DNA from: an uncultured Pelagibacteraceae bacterium
GTDB lineage: Bacteria; Pseudomonadota; Alphaproteobacteria; Pelagibacterales; Pelagibacteraceae
Direction: 5' to 3'
DNA length: 48,503 nucleotides
Assembly (NCBI GenBank): GCA_902529785.1
Contig: CABZXV010000005.1
Span: 1-48,503 of the forward strand
Shown here: positions 29,509 through 37,112 of the stretch, piece after piece
Numbering within the stretch: the first letter of the stretch is position 1
Layout: every line of letters starts with the position of its first letter
Notes under the pieces: generated by a model
Databases searched by the model: none
What the model saw: only the letters and a program-made list of their open reading frames with translations
Told to the model about the DNA's origin: nothing
Translations under genes and position numbers: made by a program

Positions 29509-30060
29509 TTAATTAGCTTTTACTGTTACAGATCTTCTGTTTTTCGACCATGAAAGTGGGTTAGATCCGGAGTCTACAGGTCTTTCTTTTCCATAACTTA
29601 AAACTTTTATTCGATCAGAAGAAACACCATAAGTCATTAAATAGTCTTTGGCAGCATTTGCTCGTCTTTCTCCAAGTGCTAGGTTATATTCTCTAGTTCC
29701 TCTTTCATCTGCGTGGCCTTCAACTACAACAGTCACATCTGAGTTTTGTCTTAACCAAGCTGCTTGCTTTCTAAGGGTTTCCCTAGAAGCCGTCGTTAGT
29801 ATTGTCTCATTTGTTGCAAAGAATACTCTGTCAGGGACACCGCTTGCAAGCTCACCTACAGTATCTGAGCCTATATAAACATCTCCCTGCATTAACGCAT
29901 CTAATTTTTCAATTGGATCTGCCTTTTGAGTCTCTTCTACTTTAGCAGTTGATGACTCTGTTGGTGTTGTTTTTACAGACTTCTTAGTTGCGCATGCAGT
30001 TATAATTAGACCAAACATAACAACTAGAAATGCATTTTTTAAAATTTTGCTTAGATTCAT
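29509..30060 (-). CDS. pal: Peptidoglycan-associated lipoprotein Pal
   Basis: A 183-residue outer-membrane lipoprotein. The signal peptide ends in lipobox IITAC, with lipidated C23. A short Thr/Lys/Glu-rich linker leads to an OmpA-like peptidoglycan-binding domain: VFFATNETILTTASRETL, VVVEGHADERGTREYNLALGERRA with the Asp/Arg pair that grips diaminopimelate, and the terminal SWSKNRRSV. Pal pulls the outer membrane onto peptidoglycan at division with TolB. It has an unusually strong Shine-Dalgarno (30066-30071). Confidence 0.97.
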   Translation of the reverse strand: MNLSKILKNAFLVVMFGLIITACATKKSVKTTPTESSTAKVEETQKADPIEKLDALMQGDVYIGSDTVGELASGVPDRVFFATNETILTTASRETLRKQAAWLRQNSDVTVVVEGHADERGTREYNLALGERRANAAKDYLMTYGVSSDRIKVLSYGKERPVDSGSNPLSWSKNRRSVTVKAN

Positions 30061-30065
30061 TTTTG

Positions 30066-30071
30066 CTCCTT
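30066..30071 (-). promoter_or_regulatory. Strong Shine-Dalgarno of pal
   Basis: AAGGAG on the minus strand lies 5 nt before the pal ATG. Most neighbouring genes have no clear ribosome binding site, so this one stands out and fits an abundant lipoprotein. Confidence 0.8.
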
Positions 30072-30155
30072 AAATAGAATATTATGAACTTAATCATGTA
30101 ATTAGATGTTTTGTCCAGAAAAATCAACCTAATTTAAAAAAATCCTATATTTTCT

Positions 30156-31517
30156 TTAATTTCCTAATAAAGAGGACCATGATGGGTCAGAGGCATCAGT
30201 CTCTGTTTTTACCAACCTCTCGTTGTATCCAGTCAAATCAATTGACCACAATTTTGCTGAGAATCCTTGCCCTTTATCGTCAGTCTTTGTTTCTCTATAA
30301 AAAATGATTATTCTACCATTTGGAGACCATGATGGTGCCTCTTGATAGAAATTTTCGGTTAGTAACCTTTCTCCAGTTCCATCAGTTCTCATTACACCAA
30401 TAAAAAATTTTCCTTTATGTAATTTTGTAAAAGCTATTAAATCTCCTCTCGGTGACCAAACCGGTGTACCATAAATACCCTTTCCAAATGATATTCTTTT
30501 TACTTTTGTACCATCACTTTTCATAACATATATTTGTTGATAACCACTTCTGTCAGAATTAAATGCAATATATTTCCCATCAGGTGAATAAGAAGGTGAG
30601 GTATCTATAGAAGGGTGATCAGTTAGTTTTTCTTGTATGTTTGTCTCTAAGTTTCTAACCCAAATTTCTGAATTACCATCTTTAGCTAAACTCATTATAA
30701 TTTTTTTTCCATCCGGAGAGAATCTGGGTGCAAATGTCATTCCGGGAAAATCACCAACCACCTCTTGTTTGCCTGTTTCTATATTTAACAAATAAACTCT
30801 GGGCATATTTCTAAAATAAGAGAGATAAGTTACCATTTGATTAGTTGGATTAAATCTTGGAGTTAATACTAATTCATTCCCTAAAGTTAAATATTTTGTA
30901 TTAAACCCATCTTGATCCATTATAGCTAGTTTTTTTATCCTTTGCGTTTTAGGCCCCTCCTCTGCAACATATATTATTCTTGTATCAAAATAACCACTTT
31001 CTCCAGTTAAACGTTCGTATACTTTATCAGAAATTTTATGACCAACTCTTCTCCAGTTAGTTGGAACAGTTGTTAATGAAAAACCGTCAACCATCTTGGC
31101 TCCCAATACATCCCATAGCTTAAATTCAATTCTAATATAATCTTTATCATTTATAATTTTAGAAGTAACTTTGCCAGTTATTAAAACTTGAGAATTAATT
31201 AATTTCCAATCTTCAAATCTTGGTTTTAAGTGAGCTATATCTGGTTTCTGTAAGAATGATTCTTTATCGAGAGTATTAAATAATCCAGTTTTTCGTAAGT
31301 TATTTTCAATTACCTTCGAAATCTCTAAACCTAAGTTATCTATGTTTAAGTTTGTTTTTATTTTTTCATTAGTTATATTGTCTGAAAAAAATGGTGAGAC
31401 TGATACAGGTAAAGGATCAAGATTACCTCGCGTAATATCGATTTCTACAAATGAATGTGAGACCAATGGTTTAAAAAAAAAACAAAAAATTAATATAAAG
31501 AAATATTTATTTTTCAT
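30156..31517 (-). CDS. tolB: Tol-Pal system beta-propeller protein TolB
   Basis: A 453-residue periplasmic protein. A signal peptide (hydrophobic [17 protein letters not shown], residues 5-22) precedes an N-terminal alpha/beta domain ([16 protein letters not shown] to about 160) and a six-bladed propeller. The propeller repeats are visible as [48 protein letters not shown] and [14 protein letters not shown]. TolB binds Pal and TolA. The start overlaps the tolA stop by 4 bp. A 95-bp gap to pal has no recognisable hairpin. Confidence 0.97.
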   Translation of the reverse strand: MKNKYFFILIFCFFFKPLVSHSFVEIDITRGNLDPLPVSVSPFFSDNITNEKIKTNLNIDNLGLEISKVIENNLRKTGLFNTLDKESFLQKPDIAHLKPRFEDWKLINSQVLITGKVTSKIINDKDYIRIEFKLWDVLGAKMVDGFSLTTVPTNWRRVGHKISDKVYERLTGESGYFDTRIIYVAEEGPKTQRIKKLAIMDQDGFNTKYLTLGNELVLTPRFNPTNQMVTYLSYFRNMPRVYLLNIETGKQEVVGDFPGMTFAPRFSPDGKKIIMSLAKDGNSEIWVRNLETNIQEKLTDHPSIDTSPSYSPDGKYIAFNSDRSGYQQIYVMKSDGTKVKRISFGKGIYGTPVWSPRGDLIAFTKLHKGKFFIGVMRTDGTGERLLTENFYQEAPSWSPNGRIIIFYRETKTDDKGQGFSAKLWSIDLTGYNERLVKTETDASDPSWSSLLGN

Positions 31518-32581
31518 CCACCCATCATTTCTTTAGGATCGAACCTAAGTATCATAGTTTTCCATTTTTCATAACTTGTGCTAGGAAGGTTTTTTATTGG
31601 ATTACATTTTCTGATTGCTCGTATAACACTTTGAGCTATTTGATAAAAGACTACTTGGCCTGGTGTATTCATTCTTGCATGATCCATCATTTCAAAATTT
31701 TTGATAACTCCATCTTTTTCTAAATTTAATTTTACTGTTACTAACAAGTCGTCACTAAAAGGTAATCCTGTTGGTACTGACCAGCAAGTATAAATTTGAT
31801 GTCTTACAGCATATTCAGTTGTAACACTTAATTTAGACAATTTCATAGACTCATCCTCTGATTGGGTGATACCATCTGCTTTTTTCTTAACTTCTCCTAT
31901 ATTTTCATATTGTTTTGCAATTAATCCTTTTATTTTATCTACATCAATATCTTTTTTCTCATATTCAGAATCTTGTTTGACTTTTTTATCTTTTAAAGGT
32001 TTTTTAATTTTAGCAAATTCTTTAATTACTTCTTCATTTTCAATTATCTTTTCAATTTTTTTTCTTTTTTCTTTTTCAACAATTATTTTTTTTATTTCTT
32101 TTGCGGGTTGCTGTTCAGTCTCTTGTTTGCTCTCTACTTTTTCTATTTTCTTATCAGGCAAGGGAATTGCCTCGGAATTTTCTGACTTTAGTTTTTCTTT
32201 CTGTTTTTCTGGGACTGGCACCTTCTTCGATTTTGATAGGTCAATTTCGTCTTTTTGATTATCTAGTTTCACTTGTTTTTTTTTTTCTTTTTTGACCTCC
32301 TTAGGAGGGGCTTGTTCAGAGAGAAGTCTTTTATTATCACTTTTTGCTTTTTCAATAATTTTTGCTGCTTTTGGAGCATATGGAATATTTGTTTTTTCAG
32401 AAATTTGTATAAGCTCTACAGATAAAACAGGTTGAAGTTCTAAAGGCTTTTTTGCAACAAAAGGAAGAGCAAATATAGTGGCAAAAAATATTGTTCCATG
32501 AAACATAACAGAAAATAACATTCCAAAAGAAAAGTTATTAACTCCGATATAAAAATCACTCAATGAAATTTTTTTCAACAA
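31514..32581 (-). CDS. tolA: Tol-Pal system protein TolA
   Basis: A 355-residue inner-membrane protein spanning the periplasm. One membrane segment ([23 protein letters not shown], about 19-41) is followed by a long Lys/Glu-rich helical region (about 60-235) low in hydrophobics. A small C-terminal TolA/TonB-like domain carries [16 protein letters not shown] and [15 protein letters not shown], with two cysteines. TolA transmits force from TolQR to TolB/Pal. The middle domain is low complexity, so its length probably varies among relatives. Confidence 0.95.
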   Translation of the reverse strand: MLKKISLSDFYIGVNNFSFGMLFSVMFHGTIFFATIFALPFVAKKPLELQPVLSVELIQISEKTNIPYAPKAAKIIEKAKSDNKRLLSEQAPPKEVKKEKKKQVKLDNQKDEIDLSKSKKVPVPEKQKEKLKSENSEAIPLPDKKIEKVESKQETEQQPAKEIKKIIVEKEKRKKIEKIIENEEVIKEFAKIKKPLKDKKVKQDSEYEKKDIDVDKIKGLIAKQYENIGEVKKKADGITQSEDESMKLSKLSVTTEYAVRHQIYTCWSVPTGLPFSDDLLVTVKLNLEKDGVIKNFEMMDHARMNTPGQVVFYQIAQSVIRAIRKCNPIKNLPSTSYEKWKTMILRFDPKEMMGG

Positions 32582-32583
32582 TC

Positions 32584-33000
32584 TTATCTCTCTTTATATG
32601 GCTCAGATATTAAGGCAACTTTAGTGAAACCTGATCCAGAAAGTTTACCCATTACTTCTAATACTCTTCCATAATTAATTGTTTTATCACCTCTCACATA
32701 AATTCTAGTATCAGTTCTATTCTTGGAAACTGCTAAAATTTTTTTTATTAAATTATCAAATTCAATTTTTGTTTCTTGAATAAAAACCTCGCCTTTAGAA
32801 TTAATGGTTAATGTAAGTGGTTCACTTTCTTCTGGCAATGTGTCGGCTGATGTTTCTGGTAAATCAACTTGAACACCAACAGTAAGTAAAGGTGCTGTTA
32901 CCATAAAAATAATTAATAGAACCAACATTACATCCACAAATGGAGTTACATTAATTTCACTCATTGGTTCTCTTTCCGAGCGCTTTAAGTTAATTGCCAT
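32584..33000 (-). CDS. tolR: Tol-Pal system protein TolR (ExbD family)
   Basis: A 138-residue stator-linked protein with one membrane helix (VTPFVDVMLVLLIIFMVTAPLL, about 19-40). That helix contains the Asp (FVDVMLVLL) essential for the TolQR proton channel. The rest is a periplasmic domain. The N-terminus SEREPMSEINVTPFVD is diagnostic for ExbD/TolR. Gaps to tolQ and tolA are 1 and 2 bp. Confidence 0.96.
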   Translation of the reverse strand: MAINLKRSEREPMSEINVTPFVDVMLVLLIIFMVTAPLLTVGVQVDLPETSADTLPEESEPLTLTINSKGEVFIQETKIEFDNLIKKILAVSKNRTDTRIYVRGDKTINYGRVLEVMGKLSGSGFTKVALISEPYKER

Positions 33001-33001
33001 G

Positions 33002-33676
33002 TTAAATTATTGAAATAAATCTTTTAGAAAAATTTTCTAATTTTTGGTAGTATTTTTTCGAGTCATTTCCAAATTTATTGTAAGCGATCACTGCTGGTAT
33101 AGCTGCCAACAAACCTAAAGCAGTTGCAAATAATGCTTCGGCAATTCCTGGAGCAACAATAGCAAGACTCGTATTTCTTGATATTGCAATTGATTGAAAA
33201 GAATTCATAATTCCCCAAACTGTACCAAACAATCCAATAAATGGGGCTGTTGATCCAACTGTTGCTAGAAAAGTAAATTTGTTATTTACAATATTCATTT
33301 GCTTTTCAAGATTTACTTCTAAGATATTTTCAAGTCTTTGACTAATATTAGTCTTAGACCTTGACTTCATCACTGCTTGCATAGAGTCTTTGAATAATTG
33401 AGCCATAGGATTATTTAAAGATGCAGGCAGACTATTATAAAATGTCTCGGCAGATTTGGACTTCCAAAATCTTTCTTCAAAATCCTCTGACTCTTTATTA
33501 ATCCTTCTAAACATGAAAATTTTATCAAAAATTATAGCCCACGAATAAATTGAACATGCTATCAGAATAATTATTACTGATTTGACTATTAAATCTGCTC
33601 TTAAAAATAAGCTTAAAATTGAAAAGTCTGTGTTACTTGCTATTCCCACAGCTTGAGAAGTTATATCTGCATCCAT
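33002..33676 (-). CDS. tolQ: Tol-Pal system protein TolQ
   Basis: A 224-residue MotA/TolQ/ExbB proton-channel protein with three membrane helices (about 29-50, 132-156 and 168-192). The conserved FLATVGSTAPFIGLFGTVWGIM and APGIAEALFATALGLLAAIPAVIAYN blocks are present. It forms the pentameric ring around TolR that powers Tol-Pal. The upstream gap to the resolvase gene is 56 bp. The thioesterase ybgC, which precedes tolQ in many proteobacteria, is absent. Confidence 0.97.
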   Translation of the reverse strand: MDADITSQAVGIASNTDFSILSLFLRADLIVKSVIIILIACSIYSWAIIFDKIFMFRRINKESEDFEERFWKSKSAETFYNSLPASLNNPMAQLFKDSMQAVMKSRSKTNISQRLENILEVNLEKQMNIVNNKFTFLATVGSTAPFIGLFGTVWGIMNSFQSIAISRNTSLAIVAPGIAEALFATALGLLAAIPAVIAYNKFGNDSKKYYQKLENFSKRFISII

Positions 33677-33732
33677 TTTACTGATTTCACACTAAAATGT
33701 GTCATGAATTTGTCTATTAAAATTAACTTTAT

Positions 33733-34221
33733 TTATTTTTCTATTGTATTTAAATGATAATTTGCAATTAATATTGCATCTGCTTTATTTGAGTCTTTTT
33801 TTTTAGACAACATTGGCGAAAATTTAGGAAACATTTCAATTGCTTTTACTCTACTCGAATCCTTCTGAGAGTTTATTAAATCGAAGTGTTTTTTCCATTT
33901 TGCAGGTCTCACAAAGTAAATTGGAAGTTGCATTGCTGCACACACACCTTTTATGACTCCAAATGATTGGCCAAAATTAAACATGCTAGTTACACCCTGC
34001 CCAGGCATTGCAGAAACTTGTTCAACTACAACGTTAACATTCTCAGATTTGTACTTTTCAATCCTTAAAGATATTTCGTTAAATATTTGACTACCATTAA
34101 TTTGCCTCTTATTTTTGTTCCCAGATGCCATAGTAGGCATATCTATAACATCTATTATTTTACCATCTTTAAAAAAACATATTGCACCTGATATACCTGG
34201 ATCTATTCCTATTATAAGCAT
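33733..34221 (-). CDS. RuvC-like Holliday junction resolvase (phage/RNase H-fold subtype)
   Basis: A 162-residue RNase H-fold nuclease. It begins LIIGIDPGISGAICFF with D7. VVVEQV gives E67, and the C-terminal SKKKDSNKADAILIANY gives D143/D148. These fit the acidic metal-binding set of RuvC. The MFNFGQSFGVIKGVCAA helix and FVRPAKWKKHF resemble the phage-type RuvC-like subfamily more than E. coli RuvC. It sits between yebC and tolQ, where ruvC-ruvA-ruvB normally occur, but ruvA and ruvB are missing. It likely resolves recombination intermediates. I leave the symbol blank because orthology to classical ruvC is uncertain. Confidence 0.8.
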   Translation of the reverse strand: MLIIGIDPGISGAICFFKDGKIIDVIDMPTMASGNKNKRQINGSQIFNEISLRIEKYKSENVNVVVEQVSAMPGQGVTSMFNFGQSFGVIKGVCAAMQLPIYFVRPAKWKKHFDLINSQKDSSRVKAIEMFPKFSPMLSKKKDSNKADAILIANYHLNTIEK

Positions 34222-34227
34222 AAAATT

Positions 34228-34944
34228 TTATAATATAGCATTTATGAAAACATTTTGCACATCGTCATCTTCTTCTAAAATTTCTAAAAACTTCTCCATT
34301 TTTTCTTTATCTTCTTGACTTAATTTAATTTTATTTAATGGGATCCATTCAATTTCTGTTGATATAAAATTAGAAATTTCTTTTTCCATAATATTTTTAA
34401 CATCATATATTTCATCCTTATTTGTATGTATTTCATAATAATCATCATGAAAAATACAATCGTTAGCGCCAGCATAAGTTGCTAATTCAAAAATCTTTTC
34501 TTCATTAATTTCATTTTTATTTACTTTAATTATTCCCTGTTGAAGAAAATTATGCGATGCAGAACCTTGTGTACCAAGTCCCCCTCCATGTTTTTGAAAT
34601 ATCGTTCTAATATTGGATGCAGTTCTATTTTTATTATCTGTTAATGTAATAACTACTATTGCAGTTTTTGCAGGTCCAAAACCCTCATACCTGATATTTT
34701 CAAAATTTGAATCCGAAGCTATCGATGATTTGTCAATAGCCCGTTCGATATTATCTTTAGGCATATTTGCTGATCTTGCTGCTTGGATTGCTGATCTTAA
34801 TCTAGAATTCATGTCTGGATTTTTATCTCCAAGTTTAGCAGCAACTGTTATTTCTCTTGACAATTTTGAGAAAATTGCAGCTCTTTGTTTGTCTGCTTTT
34901 CCTTTTTTGTGTTTAATGCCTGCCCAATGGGAATGTCCTGCCAT
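34228..34944 (-). CDS. yebC: YebC/TACO1 family protein
   Basis: A 238-residue cytoplasmic protein of the YebC/PmpR/TACO1 family, described as DNA-binding regulators and more recently as translation factors at difficult codon runs. Diagnostic blocks are MAGHSHWAGIKHKKGKAD, FSKLSREITVAAK, MPKDNIERAIDK, YEGFGPAKTAIVV, NKNRTASNIRTIFQKHGG and DDVQNVFIN at the C-terminus. The exact role is open. It is 3 bp after the YmdB-type gene and 6 bp before the resolvase. Confidence 0.96.
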   Translation of the reverse strand: MAGHSHWAGIKHKKGKADKQRAAIFSKLSREITVAAKLGDKNPDMNSRLRSAIQAARSANMPKDNIERAIDKSSIASDSNFENIRYEGFGPAKTAIVVITLTDNKNRTASNIRTIFQKHGGGLGTQGSASHNFLQQGIIKVNKNEINEEKIFELATYAGANDCIFHDDYYEIHTNKDEIYDVKNIMEKEISNFISTEIEWIPLNKIKLSQEDKEKMEKFLEILEEDDDVQNVFINAIL

Positions 34945-34947
34945 GAT

Positions 34948-35754
34948 TTAATTATCTCTTTGAAGTTGACCACCAAATATAAACTGAGTGATATTTAAAG
35001 CCAATCCATTTTTTGGGTTAGCTTCAATAACTGCACCACAAAGCGAAGCCTCTCCTTCAGCAGGAAAATGTTTTACGGAATCTCTTTTAAAAAATCTATT
35101 AATTGAGTTTTCTGTATTCATTCCAATTACTGAGTTATAATCACCACACATTCCTGCATCAGTTAGATATGCAGTTCCATTATTTAACAATCTTCCATCA
35201 TTTGTCGGCACGTGTGTATGAGTTCCTACAACAAATGTAGCATTACCATCAAATAAATGGCCGATAGCCATTTTTTCACTAGTAATCTCACCATGAAAAT
35301 CAACTATCAGAAAATCATATTTATCTTTTAATTTATTTTCATCCAGAAAATTTTTACTTTTTATAAAGACATCATCAGATTTTTTCATGAATACGTTTCC
35401 CATTAAGTTTAATACAGCGACTTTGAAGCCACCAATAGAGTCATATATTCCAAATCCATTTCCTGGAACATCACCTGACAAATTAGATGGCCTCAATAAC
35501 CTGTTTTGTTTTTTTATATAATCGAGTATTTCTTTTTGATCCCAAACATGATTTCCAGTAGTAATAACATCAACTCCACAACTAAGTAGTTCATCAACAA
35601 TATTCTCGGTAATTCCTACTCCTTCTTTTGCAGCGTTTTCACCATTTGCAACAACAAAGCTTATTTTTCTTGTTTTTATAATATATGGTAAAAATTTTTT
35701 TACTGCATCACAACCACTATTACCAACAATATCTCCTAAAAATAAAATATTCAT
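34948..35754 (-). CDS. YmdB-type metallophosphoesterase (TIGR00282 family)
   Basis: A 268-residue calcineurin-like phosphoesterase. Metal ligands are visible in FLGDIVGNSG, VANGENAAKEGVG, ITTGNHVWDQKE, VDFHGEITSEK and VGTHTHVPTND. Characterised relatives (YmdB) hydrolyse 2',3'-cyclic nucleotides, but the substrate here is unproven. It overlaps the cyclo-ligase gene by 4 bp (ATGA). Confidence 0.92.
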   Translation of the reverse strand: MNILFLGDIVGNSGCDAVKKFLPYIIKTRKISFVVANGENAAKEGVGITENIVDELLSCGVDVITTGNHVWDQKEILDYIKKQNRLLRPSNLSGDVPGNGFGIYDSIGGFKVAVLNLMGNVFMKKSDDVFIKSKNFLDENKLKDKYDFLIVDFHGEITSEKMAIGHLFDGNATFVVGTHTHVPTNDGRLLNNGTAYLTDAGMCGDYNSVIGMNTENSINRFFKRDSVKHFPAEGEASLCGAVIEANPKNGLALNITQFIFGGQLQRDN

Positions 35755-36296
35755 TTTATAATTCCTTTGTTTGTTAAAATAAAATCTAGCTTTTGATCAA
35801 ATTTATTTATTGGAAAAGTTTCAATTTCTTGAAATGAAAAAGCAAAACCAATTGTTAAAATTTTTTTAAATTTTTGAATCTTGCCTATATACCTATCATA
35901 ATATCCCCCACCATAACCTAATCTAAATTTTTTCCTATCAAATCCTACGAGGGGAACAATCAAAACGTCTGGAATAACTTTATTCTTCTTATATGGCTCA
36001 GGTATACCTTGCTTACTAATTTTAAGAATATCGTTAGAGGACCATTCATAGAAGTCCATTTTGCTATTTTTTTTTGTTTTAGGTAAGGATATCTTAAAAT
36101 TTTTTTTTTCTAACTTATTTAAAATACTTAAGCATTCAATTTCAGAATTAATTGGATAGTAACCACCAATAATTTTATTTTTTTTTAAATTTAATTTATT
36201 TAAAATTTTTTTTAGAAGGCTAAAATCTATGCCCTCTTCTAGATAATTTATTCTTCTTAAATTTATCAACGTTTTTCTTAAGATTTCTTTAGACAC
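35751..36296 (-). CDS. 5-formyltetrahydrofolate cyclo-ligase
   Basis: A 181-residue ATP-dependent enzyme (YgfA/MTHFS) that turns 5-formyl-THF into 5,10-methenyl-THF. GGYYPINSEIE near residue 44, VPLVGFD near 114 and the phosphate loop LGYGGGYYDRYIG (126-138) are family hallmarks. It works in the same folate network as ThyX and FolP. In many proteobacteria the 6S RNA gene lies between zapA and this gene, but here only 5 bp separate them. Confidence 0.94.
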   Translation of the reverse strand: MSKEILRKTLINLRRINYLEEGIDFSLLKKILNKLNLKKNKIIGGYYPINSEIECLSILNKLEKKNFKISLPKTKKNSKMDFYEWSSNDILKISKQGIPEPYKKNKVIPDVLIVPLVGFDRKKFRLGYGGGYYDRYIGKIQKFKKILTIGFAFSFQEIETFPINKFDQKLDFILTNKGIIK

Positions 36297-36301
36297 TATA
36301 A

Positions 36302-36748
36302 TTATTGGGTCTTAGTATCAGGATCGTTTCTTTTAATAAAATTCTCTAATTCAAGGGTAGTTCTATCAACTAAACTTTCATAATTATTTTGGCTAGCTTT
36401 GATTTCATTCTCTAAATCATTCTGATTTTTGCTAAATTCTGAAATTTCTTTTTCTTTATTATTTTTATAGTTATAGACTAATGATCTAAGCTCTTTAAAT
36501 TTCTCTGTAATTTCTTTAATTTCTTTTTTTTGCATATCAATTTTTTTTTTTGTCTCATAATATTCATCTAGTACTGAAATTGATGTTATGAGTAAAAGCT
36601 TATTTTCTCCAATATTTCCCAGTGAATTTTTTAGAGTATTAAATTTTTCATTTAAATAGAAAGCTAATTCCTCTAAATGTTCCTCCTGACCATCATCACA
36701 AGATAACAAAAATTCTTTTCCATTAAATTTAATGTTCACATTTGCCAT
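36302..36748 (-). CDS. zapA: Cell division protein ZapA
   Basis: A 148-residue ZapA-like protein that bundles FtsZ filaments. The N-terminal globular domain reads VNIKFNGKEFLLSCDDGQEE followed by LAFYLNEKFNTLKNS, then LLLITSISVLDEYYE. A long C-terminal coiled coil runs from about residue 70 to 135. It is longer than E. coli ZapA (109 residues) because of this extended coil. Its start lies inside the 3' end of the upstream coiled-coil gene (13-bp overlap). Confidence 0.9.
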   Translation of the reverse strand: MANVNIKFNGKEFLLSCDDGQEEHLEELAFYLNEKFNTLKNSLGNIGENKLLLITSISVLDEYYETKKKIDMQKKEIKEITEKFKELRSLVYNYKNNKEKEISEFSKNQNDLENEIKASQNNYESLVDRTTLELENFIKRNDPDTKTQ

Positions 36749-37059
36749 TTATCGATTTCTTCCATTAAATTATCTGTTTCTTGATTTAATTCATCTATTT
36801 TTTCAGAAAATTGATCCTCTTTCTTTTTTTCTTCTTTTTCTCTTTTCTTAAAATCATCAAATTTCTGTTTTAAAATCTTATTTTCTTGTTGAAGAAGATA
36901 GTATCTATCCTCTATTTCTTTTTTTTCAATTTCTAATTGATTTTTTTGATTTGTTAGATTTTCCAACTCTAAAATTTTATCTGGCTTAATAGTTTCAAGA
37001 TTTTTTAATCTATCCAAAGTTTCTAGTAATTTTTTTTCTTTTTCACTAATTGAATTCAT
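36736..37059 (-). CDS. Small coiled-coil protein upstream of zapA (possibly DUF4164-like)
   Basis: A 107-residue protein from the ATG at 37059. A GTG at 37089 would add 10 residues of unconvincing sequence. It is almost entirely a Glu/Lys/Leu heptad coiled coil (about 5-105) with no cysteine or membrane segment and ends MEEIDKWQM. Position tkt / coiled-coil / zapA matches the alphaproteobacterial gene usually annotated DUF4164. The 13-bp overlap with zapA suggests coupled synthesis and perhaps a partner role in the divisome, which is inference only. Confidence 0.75.
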   Translation of the reverse strand: MNSISEKEKKLLETLDRLKNLETIKPDKILELENLTNQKNQLEIEKKEIEDRYYLLQQENKILKQKFDDFKKREKEEKKKEDQFSEKIDELNQETDNLMEEIDKWQM

Positions 37060-37112
37060 ATATATATCTATAATAATAAATTGATTCACCTAAGTCTACA
37101 AAGGATAAATTT

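Noticed and set aside
31866..32258. 130-codon open frame opposite tolA
   Set aside because: Ser/Phe repeats mirror the Lys/Glu-rich TolA helix on the other strand. No start signal or homology pattern.
37060..37089. GTG start extending the coiled-coil gene by 10 residues
   Set aside because: The added residues break the heptad pattern and crowd the divergent tkt promoter region. The ATG at 37059 is simpler.
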